The notes under the pieces were generated by a model. That model was not told the DNA's origin. It did not search any database and saw nothing but the letters and a program-made list of their open reading frames with translations. A stretch of 38,626 nt of DNA, from the NCBI GenBank assembly GCA_949915905.1, contig CATLEQ010000006.1, positions 1 through 38,626 on the forward strand, written 5' to 3'. This document shows, piece after piece, positions 1-7,610 of the stretch (within the stretch, counting starts at the first letter, position 1; each line of letters opens with the position of its first letter). The stretch comes from an uncultured Lachnospiraceae bacterium. Lineage in GTDB: Bacteria > Bacillota > Clostridia > Lachnospirales > Lachnospiraceae. A program made the position numbers and the translations under genes.

Positions 1-312
1 GAATACACCTATCGTATGATTATTGAATTATCAGGCAAGGTGGTGGAGCACATCGCGGAAAAATACGCATCCGTGCGGAAAGGAGTGAATTCGGTTATGG
101 TAGGAGGAGTCATAGAGACTGAGGCGCACAAAATACTTTGGAATGGCATTCAACAAGGAAGAGAGGAAGGCCAGCAAGAGGGAATTCGAAACATGGTTTC
201 GACCTTGATGGAATTGAATATCCCGTCACAAACCATCCTTGCCAAGGTTCAGGAAAAATACCACCTCACCGCGAAGGAGGCGCAAGAATATTTGGAAACA
301 GTTGTAAAATAG
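1..312 (+). CDS. Rpn-like PD-(D/E)XK nuclease, C-terminal part of upstream tandem copy (partial at window start)
   Basis: The reading frame is open from base 1 and ends at TAG 310-312. It encodes the last 103 residues of a protein nearly identical to the C-terminus of the gene at 736-1749. The nuclease core lies outside the window, so only the helical tail is visible, including the 4-residue repeats GREE GQQE G. It differs from the second copy by a few substitutions and by lacking 16 residues (four 4-residue repeats). An ATG at 97-99 is preceded by AAAGGAG (79-85), the same internal start seen in the second copy. Either a full gene continues upstream or only a remnant was duplicated; this cannot be told from the window. 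Confidence 0.8.
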   Translation, partial: EYTYRMIIELSGKVVEHIAEKYASVRKGVNSVMVGGVIETEAHKILWNGIQQGREEGQQEGIRNMVSTLMELNIPSQTILAKVQEKYHLTAKEAQEYLETVVK

Positions 313-735
313 TTAACGCTCCGTGTAATAATGGACACCTTTTTAAATCCTCAAAAGATAATATATTTATTTGAATATTTTCAGAGCTGACACATCAATT
401 TCCCACTTGCGCATTTTGCCCATCTATGTTATATTTCTGGTAGAGCATTAAAATTTCTCGGGAAACAGTTTGGATGCATTACATCCAGACCGTTTCCAAC
501 TTCCAAATGATTTACGCTTCTGAATCATTTCAGCCATATGGCACACATACGGAAATCTCAATGCTTGTAACCCATTAAGAAAATAGCAGAGAGGTTTCAT
601 AAAAAGCCATGACTGGCGGGTGTAAGAATATGGGACGCGTGGAGATTCACACTTTGAAGGATGCCGTGCCGATTTGGACTCCATCCGGCCATTGGCCGGT
701 GACCTCTCAAACAACAGAGAAAGAGAGGGATGTCA
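313..735. other. Intergenic region between the two Rpn-like copies
   Basis: The first 70 bases repeat the 3' flank of the second copy (compare 1750-1820), including a shared stretch around TAATGGACACC. Beyond about 382 the two flanks diverge. No gene with a ribosome site is seen in the remainder. Around 690-700 there is a small CCGGCCATTGGCCGG palindrome just upstream of the next gene, possibly part of its leader. No convincing promoter was found. Confidence 0.5.
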
Positions 736-1749
736 ATGGGAGAGATGCAAACATCACACACGACGTACGACGACGTGTTCCGCACGTTGTTAAATGATTG
801 CCGGGGACTGATTGTTCCGCTGATTAACGAACTGTTCGAAGAGAATTATTCGGGAGCGGAGGAAATTGTCTTTTCGGTGAACGAGCACTTTATGAACCAG
901 CAGGACGGAAACATGGAGAAGCGAATCACGGACACTTGTTTTAAAATATTAGGAAGAGAGGCGCGGAAGTACCATTTGGAATGTCAGAGCGGATCCGATA
1001 ACAGCATGGTGGTGAGGATATTTGAGTATGACACGCAAATCGCGCTGGATGACGGGGAGATTCGGGGAAACACCCTCACGGTGACGTTTCCTCATTCGGC
1101 GGTATTATTTTTGCGGAGCAATTCCGCCACGCCCGACAGCATGAAAATCAAGATGGTCACGCCGGGCGGAGAGGTCGCGTATGACGTTCCAGTGATGAAA
1201 ACGCAGCAGTACTCGCTGGATGAGATATTTGAGAAAAGGCTTCTGTTTTTGCTCCCGTTTTATGTTTTCTCCCACGAGAGCCGGTTCGAGGAATATGAGC
1301 AGGATGAGAAGAAGTTGGAACTATTAAAACAAGAATGTGCACAGATAAAAGGGCGGCTTGAAAATTTGGTGGTTCGAGGAGAAATCAGCGAATACACCTA
1401 TCGTATGATTATTGAATTATCAGGCAAGGTGGTGAAGCACATCGCGGAAAAATACACATCCGTGCAGAAAGGAGTGAATTCGGTTATGGTAGGAGGAGTC
1501 ATAGAGACTGAGGCGCATAGAATACTTTGGAAAGGCATTCAACAAGGAAGAGAGGAAGGCCAGCAGGAGGGATGGCGCAAAGGCCAGAAAGACGGTTGGC
1601 ATAAAGGCCAGCAAGAGGGAATTCGAAACATGGTTTCGACCTTGATGGAATTGAATATCCCATCACAGACCATCCTTGCCAAGGTTCAGGAAAAATACCA
1701 CCTCACCGCGAAGGAGGCGCAAGAATATCTGGAAGCAGTTGTAAAATAG
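736..1749 (+). CDS. Rpn-family / PD-(D/E)XK nuclease 'putative transposase'
   Basis: A 337-residue protein of the recombination-promoting nuclease type (TIGR01784/PDDEXK_2-like). Near the N-terminus the family hallmark HTTYDDVFRTLLND is followed by the catalytic pattern ITD...YHLECQ, matching the D and E-x-Q positions of PD-(D/E)XK nucleases. The C-terminal third is helical and carries 4-residue repeats beginning with glycine (GREE GQQE GWRK GQKD GWHK GQQE). An ATG at 730 is in frame, but AGAGAGGG (722-729) sits directly against it; the ATG at 736 has normal spacing and was chosen. Family members promote recA-independent recombination in E. coli, and some Rpn genes are toxin-antitoxin and phage-defence genes. 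Nuclease function here is inferred from family motifs. Confidence 0.85.
   Translation: MGEMQTSHTTYDDVFRTLLNDCRGLIVPLINELFEENYSGAEEIVFSVNEHFMNQQDGNMEKRITDTCFKILGREARKYHLECQSGSDNSMVVRIFEYDTQIALDDGEIRGNTLTVTFPHSAVLFLRSNSATPDSMKIKMVTPGGEVAYDVPVMKTQQYSLDEIFEKRLLFLLPFYVFSHESRFEEYEQDEKKLELLKQECAQIKGRLENLVVRGEISEYTYRMIIELSGKVVKHIAEKYTSVQKGVNSVMVGGVIETEAHRILWKGIQQGREEGQQEGWRKGQKDGWHKGQQEGIRNMVSTLMELNIPSQTILAKVQEKYHLTAKEAQEYLEAVVK
1486..1749 (+). CDS. Possible internal small protein (RpnS-like) in frame within the Rpn-like gene
   Basis: Inside the nuclease gene an in-frame ATG at 1486 is preceded by AAAGGAG (1468-1474) at a spacing of 11 bases. It would give an 87-residue protein consisting of the repeat helix and C-terminal domain only. 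Some published Rpn genes make such a C-terminal fragment, which inhibits the full-length toxic nuclease. The equivalent start exists in the upstream copy at 97, giving 71 residues. The motif and spacing are visible; translation is inference. Confidence 0.35.
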   Translation: MVGGVIETEAHRILWKGIQQGREEGQQEGWRKGQKDGWHKGQQEGIRNMVSTLMELNIPSQTILAKVQEKYHLTAKEAQEYLEAVVK

Positions 1750-1832
1750 TTAACGTGCCCCGTGTAATAATGGACACCTTTTTAAATCCTCAAAAGATAA
1801 TACATTTATTTGAATATTTTTACAACGACTAC

Positions 1833-1877
1833 CAGGAGCCTTCAACCCCAATCCTTGAAGGCTCCTGCTGTTTTTTT
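1833..1877 (+). terminator. Intrinsic terminator of the Rpn-like gene
   Basis: A perfect 13-bp stem (arms CAGGAGCCTTCAA and TTGAAGGCTCCTG, 9-base loop) is followed after three bases by seven T. It lies 84 bases past the stop codon. On the minus strand the same hairpin lies past the flagellin stop but lacks a T-run, so it may stop that gene only weakly. Confidence 0.85.
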
Positions 1878-1923
1878 ACATTTTTACTTTTGGGCTGTTA
1901 CTTCCGTTCTTGTCATTCAACCA

Positions 1924-4017
1924 TTATTGAAGCAACTGCAATACGCCCTGCGGAACCTGGTTCGCCTGGGCGAGCATCGCCTGAGCAGCCTGAACGAGGA
2001 TGTTGTTCTTCGTGTAAGCCATCATTTCCTCGGCCATGTCAACGTCACGGATACGGCTCTCGGCAGCCGTGATATTCTCCGTTGTCACGCTCAAGTTGTT
2101 AATCGTGTGTTCCAAACGGTTCTGGATGGCACCCAAGTCACCTCTCTGAGAAGATACCGCATTGATAGCGTTTTTAATCTTATCAACAGCTGTCGTTGCA
2201 CCTGCCTGCGTAGAAATGTCAACATCACCAATGCCAAGAGATGCCGCGTTCATGTTCTTTACATTTACGGTCAATTGATTGAAATCCTCAGCTGTATCAC
2301 CAATCTGAAGTGTCAGAGCCTTTCCGGAACCAGGCGTATTGATGCTAAATACTTCCGCGAGTTTCTCCTTAGTGTCGTAAGTCTTCGTAGAATCATCCTT
2401 TTTGTGAATCGTGATTCCCATTTTCTTATCGCCGTTCGACGTATCATTTACACCTACGATAAAGTTTGTCGTATCACCGATTGCCTGAGAAATTTTACCA
2501 AGTGCAGTGTTAAGGTCGGTAGATGTAATATTCTTGGGGTCAAGAGCAGTCAAATCAACTGCACCGTCTGCTGTTTTATACTGGCTGTCTGCACCAACCG
2601 CCAACGTAACGGTCTTTCCATCCACAGTAATTTTCGTTCCATCTACAAGATCAGTTGTTTTCATTTCAAAAACGGTATTCGCAATGGCATTCGCCGCTCC
2701 TACCTGACCTTGCTGCGTAACGGTCGTACCTGCGGTATGGTTACCCTTAAATGCACCGGTCGCATCTTTCATAGAAAGGTCCCAGTCATAATTTCCCTTA
2801 ATATTCGTTGCTGTCGGAGCATCTGCCAACGTGAATTTCAAAGATTCATCACCGTCTTTGGCCACAGTATAATTGACAGTTCCAATCTTCAACTTGCCAT
2901 CTGTCAATTTTGCTTGTAAACCATCATATACGGCATCACGAATCGCTTTCGAGTCTGTGCCCGTAACATTGACATCCGTAACCAAATCAACGTTACCAAG
3001 CTTAAAGCTGATTTGAGCCGGATTCTCAACAGCGGCGGTTCCCGTGTTAGCCTCTGCTGTTACATTGCCAATCGTGATTACTCCTGTACTACCAGTTTTT
3101 GCGGCTGCATCTGACTTTGTAGGAGCCGCCTTCGGTGCACCGTCTGCGGCATTACCAGCATCAACTTTTCCAGCATTTTTTGCTGTATAAACAATGTTAG
3201 AGCCATCAGAAGCTATATCGTAGTCCGCCGAAGTCAATTTGCCAGCGATAAACGCCGCTAATTTCTCGGCATCGTTCGCATCAGCCACATTAATATCACC
3301 AGCCGCACCTACGGCATAATCCGTACCTCCTATAGTAATGTTATCGCCATCTACAAAATTATTGTCCACCGTAACAGCGCTCTTATATACCGCCTTGGTT
3401 GCCGGCGTTCCTTCTCCAGCTTCCGCAGTGATATTGGCAAAATTAACCTTGAACTCGGTCGCCTTTGTTCCCGAACCGCCGCCATCAAGAATCGTCTTAA
3501 GACCTGTATTTCCTACCGGATCTTCACCCGCGCCGAGCACGTCGGAAAGAATACGGTCAATACCCGCCACGGTCTTTCCACCGCCGCCTTGCTCCATGGA
3601 GCCATCGAGCAGATTAATGCCGTTAAAGTTCGTACTCTTTGCAATACGATTAATTTCATCTTTTAGAGATTTAACCTCGGCCTGCAAATTCTCACGGTCT
3701 ACCTCATCTGCATATGTTCCATTGGCGGACTGGTTTGCCAGTTCCACCATGCGGTTGAGCATGGAGTGTACTTCCGTCAGCGCACCTTCTGCCGTCTGCA
3801 CCAGGGAAATACCGTCATTGGCGTTCTTCTGCGCGGTCTTGAGTCCGGTAATCTGCGCGCGCATTTTTTCGGAAATGGCCAATCCTGCCGCGTCGTCACC
3901 CGCACGGTTGATTCTGTAACCGGATGACAGCTTTTCCAAGTTCTTGGAAACCGCGCTGTTATTATTTGTTAAATTTCTGTAAGAATTTAATGCTGCAATA
4001 TTGTGTTGAATTCTCAT
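1924..4017 (-). CDS. Flagellin, long central domain
   Basis: A 697-residue flagellar filament subunit, exported by the flagellar type III system. Residues 1-140 (start [16 protein letters not shown], then [19 protein letters not shown]) are the conserved D0/D1 N-terminus. The last 90 residues ([17 protein letters not shown] ... [20 protein letters not shown]) are the D1/D0 C-terminus. Between them lie about 450 variable, Thr/Ala/Asp-rich, lysine-containing residues that would be surface exposed; small flagellins have fewer than 300 residues in total. The D1 segment [10 protein letters not shown] keeps the R, E and L of the TLR5-contact motif LQRVRELAVQ. The SD AAGGAGG (4026-4032) is 8 bases from the ATG. 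The upstream neighbour is csrA on the same strand, pointing to translational control. Confidence 0.97.
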   Translation of the reverse strand: MRIQHNIAALNSYRNLTNNNSAVSKNLEKLSSGYRINRAGDDAAGLAISEKMRAQITGLKTAQKNANDGISLVQTAEGALTEVHSMLNRMVELANQSANGTYADEVDRENLQAEVKSLKDEINRIAKSTNFNGINLLDGSMEQGGGGKTVAGIDRILSDVLGAGEDPVGNTGLKTILDGGGSGTKATEFKVNFANITAEAGEGTPATKAVYKSAVTVDNNFVDGDNITIGGTDYAVGAAGDINVADANDAEKLAAFIAGKLTSADYDIASDGSNIVYTAKNAGKVDAGNAADGAPKAAPTKSDAAAKTGSTGVITIGNVTAEANTGTAAVENPAQISFKLGNVDLVTDVNVTGTDSKAIRDAVYDGLQAKLTDGKLKIGTVNYTVAKDGDESLKFTLADAPTATNIKGNYDWDLSMKDATGAFKGNHTAGTTVTQQGQVGAANAIANTVFEMKTTDLVDGTKITVDGKTVTLAVGADSQYKTADGAVDLTALDPKNITSTDLNTALGKISQAIGDTTNFIVGVNDTSNGDKKMGITIHKKDDSTKTYDTKEKLAEVFSINTPGSGKALTLQIGDTAEDFNQLTVNVKNMNAASLGIGDVDISTQAGATTAVDKIKNAINAVSSQRGDLGAIQNRLEHTINNLSVTTENITAAESRIRDVDMAEEMMAYTKNNILVQAAQAMLAQANQVPQGVLQLLQ

Positions 4018-4100
4018 GATTTAAACCTCCTTGAATTTGTTGTTTAGAGTGCTTTCACTTCCTGCTACGGCACTTGTTACTTTTTTGTCTTCCGTCATTG
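4018..4100 (-). promoter_or_regulatory. Flagellin leader with candidate CsrA (GGA) sites
   Basis: In the transcript orientation GGA triplets occur inside the SD AAGGAGG (GGA at plus 4028-4030), in GCAGGAAGTG (4060-4062) and in GACGGAAG (4091-4093). In Bacillus subtilis CsrA represses flagellin mRNA through two GGA sites, one covering the SD, and the layout here is similar. The 209 bases between csrA and flagellin also hold a hairpin (4181-4209, TTTCA..CCGG / CCGG..TGAAA) without a T-run. No clear sigma-A or sigma-28 promoter was found. Confidence 0.45.
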
Positions 4101-4226
4101 CTCTTTGTCATTTTGTTTCCCGCGTCCTCAAAGTCCCGTCTGCCATGGCTTTTTTGCTGGAACCTTTTGGCGCGAATCTATTTCAACCGGCTCGCGATAC
4201 CGGGTGAAACCCATTTTTTACGCGCT

Positions 4227-4733
4227 CTATGCGTCACTTTCCTTTTCCGCATTCTTTCTTCCCGCCGTTCCTACAATCGTCCTTTTCGCTTCATCGTTGG
4301 CGATTCCACCGTTCATGATTCCGCCATTTAAGCTTTCCCAAATCTGCGCGAGTTCCCGTACCTGCGTCCGCAAAAGTTCCAGTTCCCGCCGTCTCAATTT
4401 ATGCTCCGGATTATCCAAAATCTCTCCCAATTGATATAGGACTCCGGCATAAATTTCCTGGCCGTCATGGTAATCCTCCCGTCTTTTCTCTACCTTCTGG
4501 AGATATTGCGCGTAGCGTTTCTTATCGGACGGCGAACGCTTCGGCTTTCGGTCTAACAATCCTTCGGGACGTTGTTCCCCGTCACGCTCCAGCACCTTTC
4601 CCCGCATAATCGAAATTTCCTTCGGTGCCTTGATGGAAATGCGAAACTGCGGCCCCGATTCCTTAAACACCTGCACCACCACGTCTTCCCCGATGGTAAC
4701 ATACTCCCCTGACTTCATCTGTAACGAAAGCAT
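4227..4733 (-). CDS. csrA: CsrA-family RNA-binding regulator with long C-terminal extension
   Basis: Residues 1-50 (MLSLQMKSGEYVTIGEDVVV ... APKEISIMRGKVLER) align along their length with CsrA, including L4, the G9-E10 turn, the APKE segment and R44, the key RNA contact. R6 and R7 of E. coli CsrA are replaced by M and K. CsrA proteins are normally 60-75 residues; this one has 168. The extra 110 residues are charged and probably helical (KKRYAQYLQKVEKRRE, RRRELELLRTQVRELAQIW) and were not recognised. The start at 4733 follows GGGAGG, and an earlier in-frame ATG at 4763 lacks a ribosome site. CsrA binds GGA hairpins in mRNA; the next gene downstream is flagellin, its classic target in Bacillota. 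No fliW (CsrA antagonist) is in the window. Confidence 0.85.
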   Translation of the reverse strand: MLSLQMKSGEYVTIGEDVVVQVFKESGPQFRISIKAPKEISIMRGKVLERDGEQRPEGLLDRKPKRSPSDKKRYAQYLQKVEKRREDYHDGQEIYAGVLYQLGEILDNPEHKLRRRELELLRTQVRELAQIWESLNGGIMNGGIANDEAKRTIVGTAGRKNAEKESDA

Positions 4734-4979
4734 AATAGAAACCTCCCTATTTCTTTTATTCAAGATTTACAATCATCCGGCAAACACGTGATTTCAAAAA
4801 CCCTCATCTCGCGATGGTCATCCACCGTTCCTACCATATTTTTCATTTGCCACCGACCCATAAATGCGTCTACAATGTAATCCATAAGGCATCCTCTGTA
4901 AGAACACCACGCCGCCATGTTTTTCACAGAATGCGCAATTCTGCGAAAATCTTCAAAAATCCCTTGATTACGCGGGCTT
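4734..4979. other. Region between recombinase and csrA
   Basis: Besides the palindrome at 4923-4948 it contains the csrA ribosome site. A minus-strand open frame of about 80 codons (4760-5008) starts inside the recombinase in another frame, has no ribosome site and no recognised similarity, and is not called. No consensus promoter for csrA was found by eye, so csrA may rely on transcription from upstream. Confidence 0.4.
4923..4948. repeat. Inverted lox-like palindrome, left copy
   Basis: A 26-base near-palindrome: arms TTCACAGAAT and ATTCTGCGAA around a 5-base asymmetric centre GCGCA. It matches the reverse complement of 6354-6379 at 25 of 26 positions. It lies 31 bases past the recombinase stop, between that gene and csrA. 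Read with the recombinase (minus), it is followed by AAAAAC, so it is not a terminator. Confidence 0.75.
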
Positions 4980-6131
4980 TCAAGCCACCTGACCACAAAT
5001 CTGACCATAAAATTCTGAAAGCGTTTCCAATTGTTTTCTTTTTGAATCCATGGTAGGGTGAACGTAGCGATTCATGGTGATTTTTACATCAGAATGACCC
5101 AGAATTTCACAGAGCGATTTCACATCCATCCCGCTTTCAATGCAACTTGTGGCAAATGTGTGGCGTATCATATGAAAATTTCTACTCTCGATTTCCGCCA
5201 GGGAAAGTATTTTTTTGAATCGGTATTGCAGCGTTCTTGGCTCCATTGGCTTGTCCCCGCCAAACACATACGGCTGATTTTCGTGCAATGCGGTGAGCAG
5301 CTCCCCGACTTTCGTCGAAATGGGAATCGTCCTTTTTGAACTTTCGCTTTTCGGCTCCATTTCCATCAGGATTGTCTTCGTGGCCTGATTTTTCACCGCG
5401 ATTCTTTGCACCGTGCGCTCCACGGTCAGCGTCATTTCTTTCAAGTTAAAATCCGTCCAACGTAGTGCACACAATTCACCAAGCCGCAAACCCGTATATA
5501 AACATAAAACAAGGGCGGTTCCATATTTGTCCGGCGCATTATAAATAGAAGAAAACAATCGTAGACGTTCGGATTTACTAAACGTCTCCATTGTTTTCTT
5601 CTTTACTTTCATAACCGGCCTTTTCAAAATTGAAATTCGAAGTCCATATGTTTCATTGGCATGACGAATGATTTGATTCATGACGCAACAGACACTCCTC
5701 TGCAGGCTTTCCGAAACCTCATCTGAAAATAAGTGGTCAAAAATCTTGGATTGAAATTCTTCCTTGTCAATCTCCGATAAATGGCAAGAATCAAAAATCG
5801 CAGAAAGGTGCGTTCTATAAACCGTCTCATATTTCACATATGTCGAGTACTTACATTTTTCTCTTTTTTCCTCCAGCCACGCTTTTGCAACTTCAGAAAA
5901 TAAAACGGTTGCATGGGCATTTCCTACATCTTCCGCTTTTGCCCGGCTATCAGGATAAAGATTTTTCTGTGGGGTCAATTTTGCTGCAGTAAGCTTTTCT
6001 TTTGCTTCGGCATATGTACTTCCATAGACAGAGCGATACAAATACCGTCCTTTCTTCTCACTATACGTTTTATAACGACCTTCCCATCGCCCATCCACGC
6101 GTTTTCTTATGTTCTCTCCATGTCGTGCCAT
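4980..6131 (-). CDS. Tyrosine recombinase / phage-type integrase
   Basis: A 383-residue site-specific recombinase. The N-terminal segment GENIRKRVDGRWEGRYK is the arm-type DNA-binding region of Tn916/phage-like integrases; a core-binding domain follows. The catalytic set is complete: R in TGLRLGELCALRW, H-x-x-R-H in HMIRHTFATS, H in LGHSD, and nucleophile Y356 in MNRYVHP. The start at 6131 has AGGAAG upstream; a longer frame to 6203 has no ribosome site. No excisionase, relaxase or phage gene accompanies it, so it is a solitary recombinase. It is bracketed by two inverted palindromes (4923-4948 and 6354-6379) that could be its crossover sites. It lies directly upstream of csrA and flagellin, which makes a role in phase variation possible. 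Confidence 0.95.
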   Translation of the reverse strand: MARHGENIRKRVDGRWEGRYKTYSEKKGRYLYRSVYGSTYAEAKEKLTAAKLTPQKNLYPDSRAKAEDVGNAHATVLFSEVAKAWLEEKREKCKYSTYVKYETVYRTHLSAIFDSCHLSEIDKEEFQSKIFDHLFSDEVSESLQRSVCCVMNQIIRHANETYGLRISILKRPVMKVKKKTMETFSKSERLRLFSSIYNAPDKYGTALVLCLYTGLRLGELCALRWTDFNLKEMTLTVERTVQRIAVKNQATKTILMEMEPKSESSKRTIPISTKVGELLTALHENQPYVFGGDKPMEPRTLQYRFKKILSLAEIESRNFHMIRHTFATSCIESGMDVKSLCEILGHSDVKITMNRYVHPTMDSKRKQLETLSEFYGQICGQVA

Positions 6132-6353
6132 GTTATTTCTTCCTTTCGTTCCTATATCAGAGATTCCCTCCTCCGAAGATTTTGACCACAAAAATGACCA
6201 CATTTACCACTTTCCGCGTATTTTTCGCCATATGTTTCCACGAAACACCGGCTATTTGACCATATGATTTTGATAAAAACTTTTGAAAAGATATTAACTT
6301 CTGAAAAAAGATGCCGATATAATACGTGAAGATAAGAATTACAGTTCATCTTG

Positions 6354-6387
6354 TTTCGCAGAATTGCGCATTCTGCGAATTTTTTTA
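6354..6387. repeat. Inverted lox-like palindrome, right copy, with outward T-run
   Basis: Arms TTCGCAGAAT and ATTCTGCGAA flank the centre TGCGC (6355-6379). Seven T (6380-6386) follow on the plus strand, giving the form of an intrinsic terminator pointing rightward. However, no plus-strand gene precedes it. In the present arrangement it lies upstream of the minus-strand recombinase. It is the inverted partner of 4923-4948. Confidence 0.75.
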
Positions 6388-6509
6388 TGTGCATTTGTTC
6401 CGTAATATAATACGCTTATTTTTTGTATTTGGAGTATAAAACATAGAAAGACATAGGACGGAAGCGAAAAACATGTGTCGATGTCTATACGAATACGATG
6501 AAGAAACAT

Positions 6510-6577
6510 TTAAGAACAAAGAGTTTTGCTTGCGAAACTCTCGCGCCGCGAGCGCGGTCGCTTGTGAAGTACAAGCG
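6510..6577 (-). terminator. Composite hairpin repeat acting as terminator of the glycosylation operon
   Basis: On the minus strand, 23 bases past the csbB-like stop: hairpin CGCTTGT/ACAAGCG, then CGCGC/GCGCG, then a 10-bp stem (AGAGTTTCGC / GCAAAACTCT, one mismatch) followed by TTGTTCTT. The last two modules (6520-6557) recur at 10851-10887, also at the end of a minus-strand operon. Confidence 0.6.
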
Positions 6578-6599
6578 TTTCCGCGCCCGCGGCACTTCC

Positions 6600-7562
6600 T
6601 TACCCCCTCTCCCGCACGATATATACCGGCCGGTTTTTATTTTCCATGCAATCCTTTGACAGATAAATCCCCACGATATACAAGAAAATCATCTGCACGC
6701 CGGACAAAATCAAGATGGCCGTAAGCAGCACGTCGAACTGTGAAAGTGCACCCGGGACAAATATTTGCTGAACCAGATTGACGAGTAAAAATAACACTCC
6801 CCCGAACAACAGCATCGCCCCCACAATGCCCGCCAGCTTCAGCGGCGCGGTGGAAAAGGCCAGAATCCCTTCCATGGCATAGGACAGAAGGCTTCTCAAA
6901 TTCCACTTGCTGCTGCCATTTTCCCGCTCCACGTTCTCAAACGGAATCCATTTCGTATGAAATCCCACGAAGGAGAAAATGCCTTTCATATAACGGTTGT
7001 ATTCTCGCACAGAAAGTATCGCGTCCACCATGGTGCGGTTCATCATACGGAAATCCCCATATCCATCCCCCATGTCCATGTGTGTCAGACTTTTTCCGAT
7101 TTTATAAAAGAGCCGGGAGCAAAAGCTGCGAATCACGCCGTCCCCCTCCCTGCCGCAACGTTTTCCGCCGCAGCAGTCATACCCCTCCTTGCTGACCGCC
7201 TTGTACATCTGTGGCAAAAGCTTCGGCGGATGCTGCAAGTCCGCATCCATAATCACGCAATAATTCCCTGCCGCCTCCGACAATCCCGCGTACATGGCCG
7301 CCTCCTTGCCAAAATTTCTGGAGAAGGAAAGATATCGGCAGTGCGCGTCCTTTTCGCAAAGCTCCCGCAACATTTCAATCGTTTTGTCACTGCTCCCATC
7401 GTCCACGAAAAGCAGTTCATAATCTATATCCTGCATCTGCCCCAGCACGTTCGCCGTCTCCTCATAAAAATGAAAAATGGATTCCTCCTCATTGTAACAA
7501 GGTACAATCACGCTGATTTTATCTGCCATCCTCTCTTGTCCCTCTTTTTTCAGATTTTCCAT
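6600..7562 (-). CDS. Undecaprenyl-phosphate glycosyltransferase, GT2 (CsbB/GtrB type)
   Basis: A 320-residue membrane-bound family 2 glycosyltransferase. The nucleotide-sugar site is seen as VIVPCYNEEESI, FVDDGSSDKT and the DxD motif MDADLQHPP. Acceptor-side motifs include SFSRNFGKEAAMYAG and GDFRMMNR. Two C-terminal membrane segments (about 225-250 and 265-295) are typical of GtrB/CsbB/DPM1-like enzymes, which load a sugar onto undecaprenyl phosphate on the cytoplasmic face. The start at 7562 has AGAGGAG at good spacing. It is the last gene of the gtrA-yfhO-csbB operon, 48 bases after yfhO. The sugar cannot be read from the sequence; B. subtilis CsbB uses GlcNAc. Confidence 0.93.
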   Translation of the reverse strand: MENLKKEGQERMADKISVIVPCYNEEESIFHFYEETANVLGQMQDIDYELLFVDDGSSDKTIEMLRELCEKDAHCRYLSFSRNFGKEAAMYAGLSEAAGNYCVIMDADLQHPPKLLPQMYKAVSKEGYDCCGGKRCGREGDGVIRSFCSRLFYKIGKSLTHMDMGDGYGDFRMMNRTMVDAILSVREYNRYMKGIFSFVGFHTKWIPFENVERENGSSKWNLRSLLSYAMEGILAFSTAPLKLAGIVGAMLLFGGVLFLLVNLVQQIFVPGALSQFDVLLTAILILSGVQMIFLYIVGIYLSKDCMENKNRPVYIVRERG

Positions 7563-7610
7563 GATTATTCTCCTCTGATGCTTTGCTGCCGCTACGTTCT
7601 CTCACGGACT

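Larger units (their letters stand above)
1..1820 (+). repeat. Tandem duplication (bases 1-382 and 1390-1820)
   Basis: Bases 1-382 align with 1390-1820 at an offset of 1389 before the insertion and 1437 after it. The difference is exactly 48 bases, inserted in the region coding for the G-x-x-x repeats of the second copy. Only scattered substitutions separate the copies otherwise, so the duplication is recent or kept uniform by gene conversion. The left limit lies beyond the window. Confidence 0.9.
6132..6599. other. Intergenic region upstream of the recombinase
   Basis: This holds the leader of the recombinase gene (AT-rich, 6204-6350), the right palindrome (6354-6387), and at 6510-6577 the repeat/terminator of the glycosylation operon. 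No gene with a ribosome site is seen. GTGGTCA occurs twice near the recombinase start (about 6181-6203). Confidence 0.5.

Noticed and set aside
448-797. Short open frames in the 5' region of the Rpn-like gene
   Set aside because: Overlapping frames on both strands with no ribosome sites or motifs.
1810-2919. Long plus-strand open frame of 369 codons opposite flagellin
   Set aside because: No ribosome site, no recognisable domain, and it mirrors the flagellin coding strand; an antisense shadow.
4018-4226. Sigma-28 promoter for flagellin
   Set aside because: GCCG and CCGGTAT matches exist, but no TAAA element at the right distance; not supported.
4760-5008. 82-codon minus-strand open frame between recombinase and csrA
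   Set aside because: Begins inside the recombinase in another frame, has no ribosome site and crosses the palindrome; no similarity recognised. It could be a remnant, but there is no support for a gene.
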